From: a virus
Virus record (IMG/VR): IMGVR_UViG_3300034374_001520
Coordinates: 1-20,782 of that record
DNA: 20,782 nucleotides
Reading direction: 5' to 3' (one strand)
Shown piece by piece: positions 1 to 5,551 of this stretch (its first letter is position 1; each line of letters opens with the position of its first letter). Position numbers and translations under genes: made by a program. Below the pieces are notes generated by a model that was not told where the DNA came from, searched no databases, and saw only the letters and a list, made by a program, of their open reading frames with translations.

Positions 1-381
1 AAATTCTTGCTTCAGAAGATACCTCAAGTGGTAGGCAAAATAGCTGAGGACACTCCAGTAGGATCGGTTATAGAAGCTATCATAGGCGGCTCAGATATGC
101 CTCAAGAGGATAAGGATGTAGCTTTAAAAAAACTAGAATTAGAAAGAACAGAGATAGATGGAATCACTCGCAGATGGGTGGCTGATAGTCGCAGTAGCAG
201 TTGGCTTGCTCAAAATGTGCGACCTCTTACTTTAGCTTTTCTTACTGTGGCTTTTGTAGTAGGATGGTCTATGCAACTAGAGGAGCTAGAAGTAGTAAAA
301 GAGCTGCTTCAAATTGTTTTCATAGGCTACTTCGGATCAAGAGGAGCTGAAAAGATACTAGGAGACAAGCATCACAAATAA
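1..381 (+). CDS. Holin-like membrane protein (5'-truncated by the window edge)
   Basis: The frame is open from the first base, so the true start probably lies outside the window; an in-frame TTG at 7 is only a fallback. The visible part has an acidic, charged N-terminal half, then the motif WVADSRSSSWLAQNVRP, a hydrophobic segment (PLTLAFLTVAFVVGWSM) and a second hydrophobic stretch near the C-terminus (LLQIVFIGYFGSRGAEKIL). The D-S-R-S...vRPl pattern followed by membrane segments is typical of the three-transmembrane holin family of phages and gene transfer agents, which permeabilise the inner membrane for lysis. It ends with a lysine/histidine tail. It is the last gene before a non-coding region, so it may close a lysis or late unit coming from upstream. 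The fold is moderately sure; the lysis role is inferred from family resemblance. Confidence 0.6.
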   Translation, partial: KFLLQKIPQVVGKIAEDTPVGSVIEAIIGGSDMPQEDKDVALKKLELERTEIDGITRRWVADSRSSSWLAQNVRPLTLAFLTVAFVVGWSMQLEELEVVKELLQIVFIGYFGSRGAEKILGDKHHK

Positions 382-692
382 GCTCGTAGAAGCATTTTAA
401 GGTACTTTAGAGCGACTTTTAGTTGTTTAAGGTGTCTGAGTATTACTGAGCAAGAGATAAGCTCTTAGAGAGGCTCTATTTAACTCTCTTATCACAAACC
501 TTAAAATTCCCTGCTACTCTTAGAATAGCTAGTAGCAGTTATATAGCTACTCTAAGGATAGCTAGTTATTAGTTATTTAGTTATACTATAGAGTTACTCT
601 TAGAATAGCTACTCTTAGAGTTACTCTTAGTAGCTACTTCTTAGCTAGATGTAAAAAAAATAAAAAAAAATTGTAACTTGCAAGAAAAAGAT
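382..692. other. Non-coding control region, candidate replication origin
   Basis: This 311-base stretch has no convincing ORF on either strand. It holds repeated TACTCTTAG words, several copies of the palindrome TAGCTA, perfect inverted repeats (GCTACT 513-518 with AGTAGC 531-536; TAGCTACT 606-613 with AGTAGCTA 629-636) and an A-rich run at about 652-670. It separates a holin-like gene from the early replication and recombination genes. Iterons next to an easily melted A/T tract suggest an origin or an early control region. This is inference only; no initiator box has been matched. Confidence 0.45.
513..647. repeat. Iteron-like cluster of TACTCTTAG repeats
   Basis: TACTCTTAG occurs exactly at 515-523, 595-603, 610-618 and 622-630, with near copies TACTCTAAG at 548-556 and TACTTCTTAG from about 635. 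The last three exact copies are 15 and 12 bases apart. Many copies are flanked by TAGCTA, itself a palindrome, so the cluster can also form stems. No other such cluster was noticed in the window. Confidence 0.6.
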
Positions 693-947
693 ATGAAAAC
701 TTCTGAAGTATTAGATAGAGCTGCTAAGATAATGAGCTACAAAACTTATAGCACAAGAAGGAAAATAGATTCTTTGCTAGAGTTAGATAGTATGATGTAC
801 ACAGAGAGGGGTATTGACTCAACTCTTAGCGAAATGAGAGAAACAAAAAAAGCTAGTAAAAGAATTTACAGGATGATAGCAGATATATCTCCTGTGGATG
901 GATTTTTACTCAGAGCATTAAGCGTAGATATTCCTGAGATTGAATGA
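693..947 (+). CDS. Hypothetical early protein
   Basis: I do not recognise this protein of 84 residues. It is charged and probably mostly helical, with a stretch rich in Arg, Lys and Glu in the middle (TLSEMRETKKASKRIYRM). The ATG at 693 is preferred over an in-frame TTG at 678, because ATG is used by nearly all neighbours and the upstream sequence is an A/T run. Its TGA overlaps the ATG of the NinG-like gene (ATGA), so the two are probably co-translated. It is the first gene after the repeat region, and TAACTTG at 674-680 is a poor match to a TAnnTTTG box. Confidence 0.65.
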   Translation: MKTSEVLDRAAKIMSYKTYSTRRKIDSLLELDSMMYTERGIDSTLSEMRETKKASKRIYRMIADISPVDGFLLRALSVDIPEIE

Positions 948-1342
948 AACAAAAGAAACCTGCTAAAAAGCCAGTAAGATCCAAACTAGTAAAAAAGCTA
1001 GATGTGATTTTCTCTCAGTACATAAGAAACAAATATGCCAACAAAAGAGGGATAGTAAAATGCTTTACTTGTGATAGAGAGTATGAGGTGAAGAATATTC
1101 AAAATGGACACTTTATGAGCAGGAAAAACTATGCAACAAGATGGCACGAAGATAATTGCCGACCTCAATGCTATGGATGTAATGTTATGCAACAGGGGCA
1201 GCAGTATGTATTTGCAATGAAACTGGGAAAAGAAAAAGCAGATGAGATGTATCAGCTCAGCAAAGAGACAATCAAGTTCTCAAACTATGAGCTAGAAGAA
1301 ATGATAGAATACTATCAAAAAGAATTAAAAAAACTATTGTAA
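944..1342 (+). CDS. ninG: NinG-like recombination protein with HNH/zinc-finger core
   Basis: This protein of 132 residues has a lysine-rich N-terminus (KQKKPAKKPVRSK) followed by a metal-binding core: C40-x2-C43, the NGH motif with H56, then C72, C76 and C79 in NCRPQCYGC. The order CxxC ... GHF.SR ... NCRPQC.GCN ... G is the pattern of lambda NinG (Rap-like) proteins and related HNH nucleases, which act on branched DNA during phage recombination. It is shorter than lambda NinG, keeping mainly the C-terminal core. It overlaps the preceding gene by ATGA and is followed by a hairpin terminator at 1394-1433. The family is fairly sure; nuclease activity is inferred. Confidence 0.8.
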   Translation: MKQKKPAKKPVRSKLVKKLDVIFSQYIRNKYANKRGIVKCFTCDREYEVKNIQNGHFMSRKNYATRWHEDNCRPQCYGCNVMQQGQQYVFAMKLGKEKADEMYQLSKETIKFSNYELEEMIEYYQKELKKLL

Positions 1343-1393
1343 GTACTTAGAAATGCTTATATTTGCTGCAAGTTATATCATAATGCTTGTTAG

Positions 1394-1433
1394 AAAGAGG
1401 TTAGAGTTTAAAAAATTCTGCCTCTTTTTTTTT
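1394..1433 (+). terminator. Rho-independent terminator after the ninG-like gene
   Basis: AAAGAGG at 1394-1400 pairs with CCTCTTT at 1421-1427, and the right arm runs into an unbroken T tract ending at 1433. The loop is long (20 nt), so strength is uncertain, but its place between a stop codon and a new promoter box fits termination. Confidence 0.6.
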
Positions 1434-1460
1434 GCAATTAAAATTAGTTATCTATATTTG
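1431..1460 (+). promoter_or_regulatory. Bacteroidota-type promoter (TTTG / TAnnTTTG)
   Basis: TTTG at 1431-1434 is followed after 18 nt by TATATTTG at 1453-1460. This fits the -33/-7 promoter of Bacteroidetes main sigma factors. The first downstream ATG (1479) is 19 nt after the -7 box. It comes directly after the terminator, so it would start the unit 1479-2345. Confidence 0.65.
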
Positions 1461-1478
1461 TGAATAAATAACAACATT

Positions 1479-1619
1479 ATGAATATTAAATACTACACAA
1501 ACGAACAGCTTTGGGATGCTGTAAATAATCCTGAATTACTTGTAGCTTACAGAAGAGCTTGCAAAGAAGAGTTAGAGTCAAGAGGTAACTTTAAATTAGT
1601 AACTGATGACCTATACTGA
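1479..1619 (+). CDS. Small hypothetical protein (46 aa)
   Basis: It starts at the first ATG after the TATATTTG box and has 46 residues, beginning MNIKYYTNEQLWDAVNNPEL. It is charged, soluble-looking and probably helical, with no recognised domain. The TGA overlaps the next small gene's ATG by 14 nt. The promoter position and the chain of overlaps with 1606-1725 and 1715-2077 support it as a real first gene of an early unit. Confidence 0.6.
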   Translation: MNIKYYTNEQLWDAVNNPELLVAYRRACKEELESRGNFKLVTDDLY

Positions 1620-1725
1620 AGATTTGCTAAGACTCTATGTGGCTAGAATCGAAGCACTAGAGAATCGTATAGAGGAACTAGAAGCAAAATTAGAAATATC
1701 TAAAAACAATTATTATGCAAAGTAA
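1606..1725 (+). CDS. Small coiled-coil peptide (39 aa)
   Basis: This 39-residue frame encodes a heptad-like Leu/Glu-rich helix (ARIEALENRIEELEAKLEIS) ending in NNYYAK. It overlaps the end of the preceding small gene by 14 nt and the next gene by 11 nt, suggesting coupled translation. Leucines, isoleucines and glutamates spaced as in a short coiled coil are unlikely by chance. The function is unknown; it may be a dimerisation peptide. Confidence 0.5.
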   Translation: MTYTEDLLRLYVARIEALENRIEELEAKLEISKNNYYAK

Positions 1726-2077
1726 AATTACTCACGTAGAGCCAAAAGGAACGTGGAACAATGGACAGCGAACATTTAACAAGTATCAGGTTAGTTTCGC
1801 AAACGGAGACTCTCTTAGCTTTTTAGCGGTAGGAGAGTTTAAAAAGAAAGTAGGAGAAGTTATCTCTTATGAAAAGAATGAGCAGCATCAGACTGGTAAG
1901 CTAGTTTATGAGCAGCCTCAAGCACAAGCAAGTCCTAAAGATGATGTACAGAAATACATTATCAGACAAAGCTCACTAAACAGAGCTACAGATTTATTCT
2001 CAGGATCAGGAACTTGGGATGAAGAGCAGATTATAGAAACAGCAAGAATATTTGAAAATTACGTTTACAATGGATAA
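1715..2077 (+). CDS. OB-fold-like protein, possible single-strand DNA-binding accessory
   Basis: This protein of 120 residues begins with a beta-rich half: a G-W-N...F.KY.V.F.NGDS.SF pattern, a gap, then a G-E-V-I-S-Y strand (residues 10-55). That layout resembles small OB-fold proteins found beside phage single-strand-binding genes. The second half is polar and helical (KYIIRQSSLNRATDLFSGSG). It overlaps the next gene, a small protein with an SSB-like tail, by 8 nt. A role in replication or recombination is inferred from fold resemblance and context; I cannot confirm DNA binding from the sequence. Confidence 0.55.
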   Translation: MQSKITHVEPKGTWNNGQRTFNKYQVSFANGDSLSFLAVGEFKKKVGEVISYEKNEQHQTGKLVYEQPQAQASPKDDVQKYIIRQSSLNRATDLFSGSGTWDEEQIIETARIFENYVYNG

Positions 2078-2345
2078 CAAGAAACTTTTTGCAGATGGAA
2101 TGTTTGCATACGAAACAGACAAAGACTGGCTACCTATGAGAATATCTTTTAGAGTTAAAGAATTTGCAGAGACTCTAATTAAGTACAAAGACTTAGCAGA
2201 TCAGAATGATGGCAAGCTAAATATAGACATCAAGAAATCTTCTAAGGGAAGCCTCTTTGCAGAGATAAACACTTGGAAAAAAGAAAGAGAAGTAACTACT
2301 GCGGATCACTCACCTGATCGTCAGGAAGCAGATTTACCATTCTAA
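2070..2345 (+). CDS. Small SSB-like protein with DLPF tail
   Basis: The ATG at 2070 gives 91 residues; an in-frame TTG at 2052 would add six but lies deep in the preceding gene. Residues 1-65 alternate hydrophobic and charged residues, compatible with a small beta barrel. A polar linker (TTADHSPDRQEA) leads to the C-terminal DLPF. Bacterial SSB proteins end in an acidic tip such as DDDIPF that recruits replication and repair partners, so this ending in the last gene of a unit that begins with an OB-like protein is suggestive. It is shorter than usual SSB (about 110-180 residues). It is followed within 10 nt by a strong terminator. Confidence 0.6.
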   Translation: MDNKKLFADGMFAYETDKDWLPMRISFRVKEFAETLIKYKDLADQNDGKLNIDIKKSSKGSLFAEINTWKKEREVTTADHSPDRQEADLPF

Positions 2346-2350
2346 GACAG

Positions 2351-2376
2351 GGAGGCTTTTTGCCTCCTTTTTTTTT
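2351..2376 (+). terminator. Strong rho-independent terminator
   Basis: GGAGGC (2351-2356), a TTTTT loop and GCCTCC (2362-2367) form a perfect 6-bp G+C-rich stem followed by nine T (2368-2376). It lies five bases after the stop codon of the SSB-like gene and closes the 1479-2345 unit. Confidence 0.9.
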
Positions 2377-2406
2377 GTTTAACTTTTTTTTATATAACTT
2401 AGTATT

Positions 2407-3306
2407 ATGATATTAAACATACAAGACCAAATTGACAAGCTAAATAAGATCCGCAAAGGAGAAGTAAGACAAGCCTATACTCTTGGAATACCTGACTTTG
2501 ACGAGTATTTTAAATTATCCTTAGGACAATATAATATTATTTTAGGGCACGCAAACGTAGGAAAGACTACAACTCTTTTGTTTATTATGTTACTCTATTC
2601 TGTTAAACATAATTTAAGATGGTTGATATACAGCTCAGAAAATGAAGCTCACACTATTATTAGAAAGTTAGCTGAATACTTAACTGGACTTCCAATAAAT
2701 AAAATTGAGCAAGATGTATTTGAAGAAAAAGCTAAGTGGATAGATAAACATTTTAAAATTATTGACCCAAATACGTTATATAGTTATAAGAAACTGCTGA
2801 ATTTGGCACAAGAAATCAAAAAAGCGTGGGATTATCAGGGATTTATGATAGATCCTTATAACTCTCTAATGATAGACAAGACTGAGCTAAAGGGTATTTC
2901 TAAGCACGATTATGACTATGAAGCATCATCAGCATTTAGAGTATTTTGTAAAACAAATAATGTAACCATAATGCTATGTATGCACGCTGCTACAGAAGCT
3001 CTAAGAAAGCTACATCCTGCTAATCACGAATATGCAGGGCATCCTGTAGCTCCTTGGGGATCAGATGCTGAAGGAGGAGGCAAGCATATTAATCGTTGTG
3101 ATTCATTTTTAGTTTTTCATAGAATGACTCAACATAGTCAAGACTGGATGTATTCAATGATGCACGTTAGAAAGATAAAGGACATAGATACAAATGGGAG
3201 ACCCACTTCTATAGATAGTCCTATTATGATGAGGTCTGTGCAAAACAATGTAGGCTTTACGTTAAGAGGAGAAAATATGTTACACAAAACACTTGGAAAA
3301 ATATGA
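2407..3306 (+). CDS. RecA/DnaB-like P-loop ATPase, putative replicative helicase or recombinase
   Basis: This protein of 299 residues has a Walker A motif GHANVGKTT (47-55), a post-Walker acidic patch SSENE (76-80), a Walker B strand ending in D149 (GFMIDP) and a sensor-like strand IMLCMHA with H193. The order matches the RecA-like core of DnaB/RepA-type helicases and phage recombinase ATPases. There is no primase or separate N-terminal DnaB domain; the first 35 residues may be a short linker helix. It follows a terminator and probably has its own promoter in the A/T-rich stretch before it. The stop overlaps the next start (ATGA). The ATPase class is sure; helicase versus recombinase is open. 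Confidence 0.85.
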   Translation: MILNIQDQIDKLNKIRKGEVRQAYTLGIPDFDEYFKLSLGQYNIILGHANVGKTTTLLFIMLLYSVKHNLRWLIYSSENEAHTIIRKLAEYLTGLPINKIEQDVFEEKAKWIDKHFKIIDPNTLYSYKKLLNLAQEIKKAWDYQGFMIDPYNSLMIDKTELKGISKHDYDYEASSAFRVFCKTNNVTIMLCMHAATEALRKLHPANHEYAGHPVAPWGSDAEGGGKHINRCDSFLVFHRMTQHSQDWMYSMMHVRKIKDIDTNGRPTSIDSPIMMRSVQNNVGFTLRGENMLHKTLGKI

Positions 3307-3500
3307 TAGAGTTTTTCTTTTTTGATTATGCAGTAAACATTCAATTTATACCTATCTATGGGTGTAACTTGGGAGTGCTTTACTATAATCCTAATTTGCA
3401 GCCTGATGAAGAGGATGTGCCTGAGGATGAGTTTTATCATCAGATCACAGTTATGTTATTATTTTTTGGAATACACTTGACAATTTGGAAGTATTATTAG
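3303..3500 (+). CDS. Hypothetical protein with hydrophobic termini (65 aa)
   Basis: This protein has 65 residues. It starts with FFFFDYAVNIQFIPIYGCNLGVLYYNP, interrupted here by nothing but one Cys and two Gly, continues through an acidic middle (DEEDVPEDEFYHQ) and ends with a hydrophobic segment (TVMLLFFGIHLTIWKYY). I recall similar short proteins next to replication genes in flavobacterial phages, but no function is known. The hydrophobic end could anchor it in a membrane. It shares ATGA with the ATPase and overlaps the sigma-like gene by 16 nt, so expression is likely coupled. Confidence 0.65.
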   Translation: MIEFFFFDYAVNIQFIPIYGCNLGVLYYNPNLQPDEEDVPEDEFYHQITVMLLFFGIHLTIWKYY

Positions 3501-3973
3501 AAGCATATAGAAAACACAAAACGTGGGTAGATATTGTTAAGTCCTTCGGGTGCAATCCTGACACTGCTGAGGATATAGTACAGGAAATGTATATTAGACT
3601 AAATAGATTATCTAATAATGGATTAAATATTACTTATAAAAATGAATTGAATTATTATTATATATATAAAATTTTAAAAACTATGTTTTTAGATTTAAAG
3701 AAAAAAGAAAAAAAAATTATGTATATAGATAATCCTCAAGAATATATAAATCAATTAGAGGATAATATGGATGTTAATGTTTCTTATGATGATTTATATC
3801 AAAAAATTATGAGCGTGTTAAATGAATTATATTGGTATGATAGAAAAGTATTTGAATTATTAGATGGTGAAATAAGTATATCAGAATTATCAAGAAATAC
3901 TGGTATAACTTATGCTTCACTTTATAATACATATAGAAAAGTAAAACAAATATTAAAAAATAAATTATTATGA
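3485..3973 (+). CDS. Sigma-70-like transcription factor
   Basis: This protein of 162 residues has two parts resembling a small sigma factor. Residues 1-75 contain DTAEDIVQEMYIRL, close to region 2 of ECF-type sigma factors (core RNA polymerase binding and -10 recognition). Residues 129-158 (EISISELSRNTGITYASLYN plus the next helix) form a helix-turn-helix like region 4. A very A/T-rich linker joins them. No in-frame ATG exists between the last stop and the conserved part, so a TTG at 3485 is the likely start, overlapping the preceding gene by 16 nt. From about 3590 the base composition drops sharply (line 3661-3720 has only 5 G/C in 60), so the 3' part may be a recombinant segment. It could direct phage promoters such as the CGTTATATA elements; that is inference. 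Confidence 0.7.
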   Translation: MEVLLEAYRKHKTWVDIVKSFGCNPDTAEDIVQEMYIRLNRLSNNGLNITYKNELNYYYIYKILKTMFLDLKKKEKKIMYIDNPQEYINQLEDNMDVNVSYDDLYQKIMSVLNELYWYDRKVFELLDGEISISELSRNTGITYASLYNTYRKVKQILKNKLL

Positions 3974-4173
3974 GACTAGGAGATTTATTAGAAACAATAT
4001 TCAAGTACACAGGAATCAAGTGGCTAGTTAAAACAGTTACAGAAGCTGTAGGCGTAGAGGACTGTGGATGTGAAGATAGAAAGCAAGCACTTAATAAGAT
4101 TAAAATAGATAGAAAATATGGAAGCACAAGATCTACCGAAGTGGGAAAAGTTCAGAGAAAAAAAGAGAAATAG
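3970..4173 (+). CDS. Hypothetical protein with CGCxxRK motif (67 aa)
   Basis: This protein of 67 residues has an amphipathic N-terminus (LLETIFKYTGIKWLVKTV), then EDCGCEDRKQALNKIK and a basic tail. The C-G-C-E-D-R-K segment recurs, as far as I recall, in small proteins of flavobacterial phages of unknown function. The ATG overlaps the sigma-like gene's stop (ATGA). The last 56 nt are shared with the next gene in another frame, so its basic tail is constrained by two reading frames. No function can be given. Confidence 0.65.
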   Translation: MRLGDLLETIFKYTGIKWLVKTVTEAVGVEDCGCEDRKQALNKIKIDRKYGSTRSTEVGKVQRKKEK

Positions 4174-4315
4174 CATCACTAATGCAGAGTTTGAGTTAAT
4201 CTGTGAGCTGCACGCTAAATACTTTAATCACCAGTACTACAAGCCTTGTACTTGTAATCCTAAGACTGTAAAAAGATGGATAGCTGACCTGAATATGTAC
4301 TATGAGGCTATCTGA
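4118..4315 (+). CDS. Hypothetical protein with CTCNPKT motif (65 aa)
   Basis: This protein of 65 residues has a basic N-terminus (EKFREKKRNS), then FELICELHAKYFNHQYYKPC, TCNPKTVKRW and a terminal helix. The CTCNP segment plus nearby His could bind a metal but there is only one CxC pair. K-T-V-K-R-W-I looks like a DNA-contacting helix, which would fit a small regulatory or DNA-binding protein, but this is a guess. It starts inside the preceding gene (56-nt overlap) and overlaps the next gene by 14 nt. Confidence 0.65.
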   Translation: MEAQDLPKWEKFREKKRNSITNAEFELICELHAKYFNHQYYKPCTCNPKTVKRWIADLNMYYEAI

Positions 4316-4718
4316 TGTACACAAGTGGGAGAAAGCAGTAATAGCAGTTCTTAATTTTGATGGATGGGATCTGCAATGGTGTGGAGGTGGCTATGAGCAT
4401 TACGATGCTGTGGGTGCAACTCCTAAAGGAAACGAGTGTGTAATAGAGATGAAGTTTAGAACTACATACTATGACACTAAGATGCTAGAGAAATACAAAT
4501 ACGATCAGCTAATGGATATGCCTGCTGATATGGTTAAGCTATACTTTGTTAATGATCCTAAAGCTAATTATCTCTTTTGGCTTAATGAGATAGCTATGCC
4601 TGAGCCAGTAGAAATGTACTGCCCTGATACTACATTATGGACTAAGAGCAGAACAACAAAAGAAGTATATTTGTTAGAAGAGAGTCAAGCAACTATAATG
4701 AACCTAAACAATGAGTGA
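4302..4718 (+). CDS. PD-(D/E)XK nuclease-like protein
   Basis: This protein of 138 residues carries a readable PD-(D/E)XK core: D35 in EHYDAVG, then a strand ECVIEMKFR giving E49-x-K51, and a conserved-looking EKYKYDQL helix (63-70). Such cores occur in small phage resolvases and restriction-like nucleases that cut branched or specific DNA. It lies in the middle of the replication and nucleotide genes. The start at 4302 overlaps the preceding gene by 14 nt and the end overlaps the next start (ATGAGTGA). The fold is fairly likely; whether it is a Holliday-junction resolvase is unproven. Confidence 0.6.
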   Translation: MRLSDVHKWEKAVIAVLNFDGWDLQWCGGGYEHYDAVGATPKGNECVIEMKFRTTYYDTKMLEKYKYDQLMDMPADMVKLYFVNDPKANYLFWLNEIAMPEPVEMYCPDTTLWTKSRTTKEVYLLEESQATIMNLNNE

Positions 4719-5004
4719 TACAGTTACTAAGTATTTTGAGATGTTAGAAGCAGGAGGCTATATAACAGACACTACTGATGCTTTTATGATAGAGAAAGAC
4801 CCTATAGTAGAAGCAGTAAAGTTTGAGCTAGATCAGAGAAGCAGAAGAGGAGTGCAAAAATACGGCACTACACTCTATGACAGCAATGAGCCTTTAGAAG
4901 AGTGGCTGCAACACGCTAAGGAAGAAGCCTTAGACTTTGCTTGCTACTGTCAAAAGATGATAACTAAACTTAAAAACGAAAAGTATGCCAATTCCAAAGC
5001 CTAA
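4711..5004 (+). CDS. MazG-like nucleotide pyrophosphohydrolase
   Basis: This protein of 97 residues is all-helical, with the signature FELDQRSRRGVQKYGTTLY (38-56), EEWLQHAKEEALDFACY (63-79). The pattern R...G..KYG.tL...EWL.Ha.EEalD is seen in phage MazG/all-alpha NTP pyrophosphohydrolase relatives; EExxD (71-75) is the metal-binding part. These enzymes split (d)NTPs to (d)NMPs and PPi. The usual four-helix core is about 100 residues, so length fits. It may shape the dNTP pool together with the MazG domain at 7205-7936. The substrate cannot be read from the sequence. Confidence 0.65.
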   Translation: MSDTVTKYFEMLEAGGYITDTTDAFMIEKDPIVEAVKFELDQRSRRGVQKYGTTLYDSNEPLEEWLQHAKEEALDFACYCQKMITKLKNEKYANSKA

Positions 5005-5125
5005 AGCAGAAGAGCAGCAGAAAGACTACATACAAAGATGTATGAGCAACTCTACTATGAGAGCTGAGTATCCTGATGAGCAGCAGAGGTTAGCAGTATG
5101 CTATACCATATTTAGAAAAAAATAA
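4985..5125 (+). CDS. Small protein with RCM...EYPDEQQRLAVCY motif (46 aa)
   Basis: This protein of 46 residues begins MPIPKPKAEEQQ, then RCMSNSTMRAEYPDEQQRLA and VCYTIFRKK. The pattern MP.P.p..E.....RCm....EypD..QR.AvC.. is widespread as a short phage protein and as a domain attached to head proteins; its function is not known to me. It starts inside the last codons of the MazG-like gene (20-nt overlap). It ends just before an A/T-rich promoter region. Confidence 0.7.
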   Translation: MPIPKPKAEEQQKDYIQRCMSNSTMRAEYPDEQQRLAVCYTIFRKK

Positions 5126-5148
5126 TTTTTTTTTAAAGAAAACTTATT

Positions 5149-5156
5149 TATATTTG
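5149..5156 (+). promoter_or_regulatory. -7 box TATATTTG of a Bacteroidota-type promoter
   Basis: TATATTTG fits TAnnTTTG exactly and lies 17 nt before the ATG at 5174. The -33 position falls in a T-run (about 5126-5134) without a clear TTTG, so this is a partial promoter match. Confidence 0.55.
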
Positions 5157-5173
5157 TTAAAAAATACAACATT

Positions 5174-5467
5174 ATGATACAATCAAGAACTGATAAGGAA
5201 ACTACTTATCTAAAATTAGAAACTCTTGAGGATATTAAGTATATGAATAACTTCAACTTAGTGTCCTCTATGCTTTTAAAGTGGTCTAAGATTAAAAAGA
5301 ACCCTGACTTAAATTCTATGATGGAGGCTATGAATGAGATAGCTTTCTACAATCTCAAGCTAAAGAGAGAAAGAGATGACCTATTAGAGATTATCTCCAC
5401 ATATCGAGCTGATAAGATTAGAGCTATTGAAAGAGCTAGAAGATGTGAAGAAAAACTACAGAACTAA
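5174..5467 (+). CDS. Hypothetical coiled-coil protein (97 aa)
   Basis: This protein of 97 residues is charged and helical with no membrane segment. The C-terminal half (LKLKRERDDLLEIISTYRAD onwards) has the Leu/Ile and Arg/Glu spacing of a coiled coil. I do not recognise a family. It is the first gene after the TATATTTG box, and its stop codon shares a base with the ATG of the next tiny gene (TAATG). Confidence 0.65.
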   Translation: MIQSRTDKETTYLKLETLEDIKYMNNFNLVSSMLLKWSKIKKNPDLNSMMEAMNEIAFYNLKLKRERDDLLEIISTYRADKIRAIERARRCEEKLQN

Positions 5468-5550
5468 TGGGATGTGTAATATATATGCTAGCCTTTGGCA
5501 TTTTTGGATTTGTTATGGGAATAGCAGTAGCATTAAATAATAAAGAGTAA
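5467..5550 (+). CDS. Tiny membrane peptide (27 aa)
   Basis: This 27-residue frame begins MGCVIYMLAFGIFGFVMGIA and ends with ALNNKE: one membrane-spanning helix with a short polar tail. It fills the gap between two genes exactly (TAATG with the preceding stop, one base before the next ATG), which supports its being translated. The role is unknown. Confidence 0.45.
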   Translation: MGCVIYMLAFGIFGFVMGIAVALNNKE

Positions 5551-5551
5551 G

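Noticed and set aside
382-692. CRISPR array or tRNA gene in the non-coding region
   Set aside because: The repeats are short, unequal in spacing and without unique spacers, and no cloverleaf could be drawn.
2774-2782. A fourth exact CGTTATATA
   Set aside because: It lies inside the ATPase gene, codes for part of its protein and is not followed by an ATG at the 12-nt spacing. I treat it as a chance copy.
3138-3440. Reverse-strand ORF of about 100 residues
   Set aside because: It is a complement of the ATPase end and the following small gene, with no domain or start signal.
3807-4127. Reverse-strand ORF of about 106 residues
   Set aside because: It is the shadow of the sigma-like and following genes, is hydrophobic and low-complexity in an A/T-rich stretch, and all supported genes are on the + strand.
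4711-5004. MazZ-type enzyme for a diaminopurine (Z) genome
   Set aside because: The protein is MazG-like, but no PurZ or matching DNA polymerase is in the window, so there is no support for a Z-genome.
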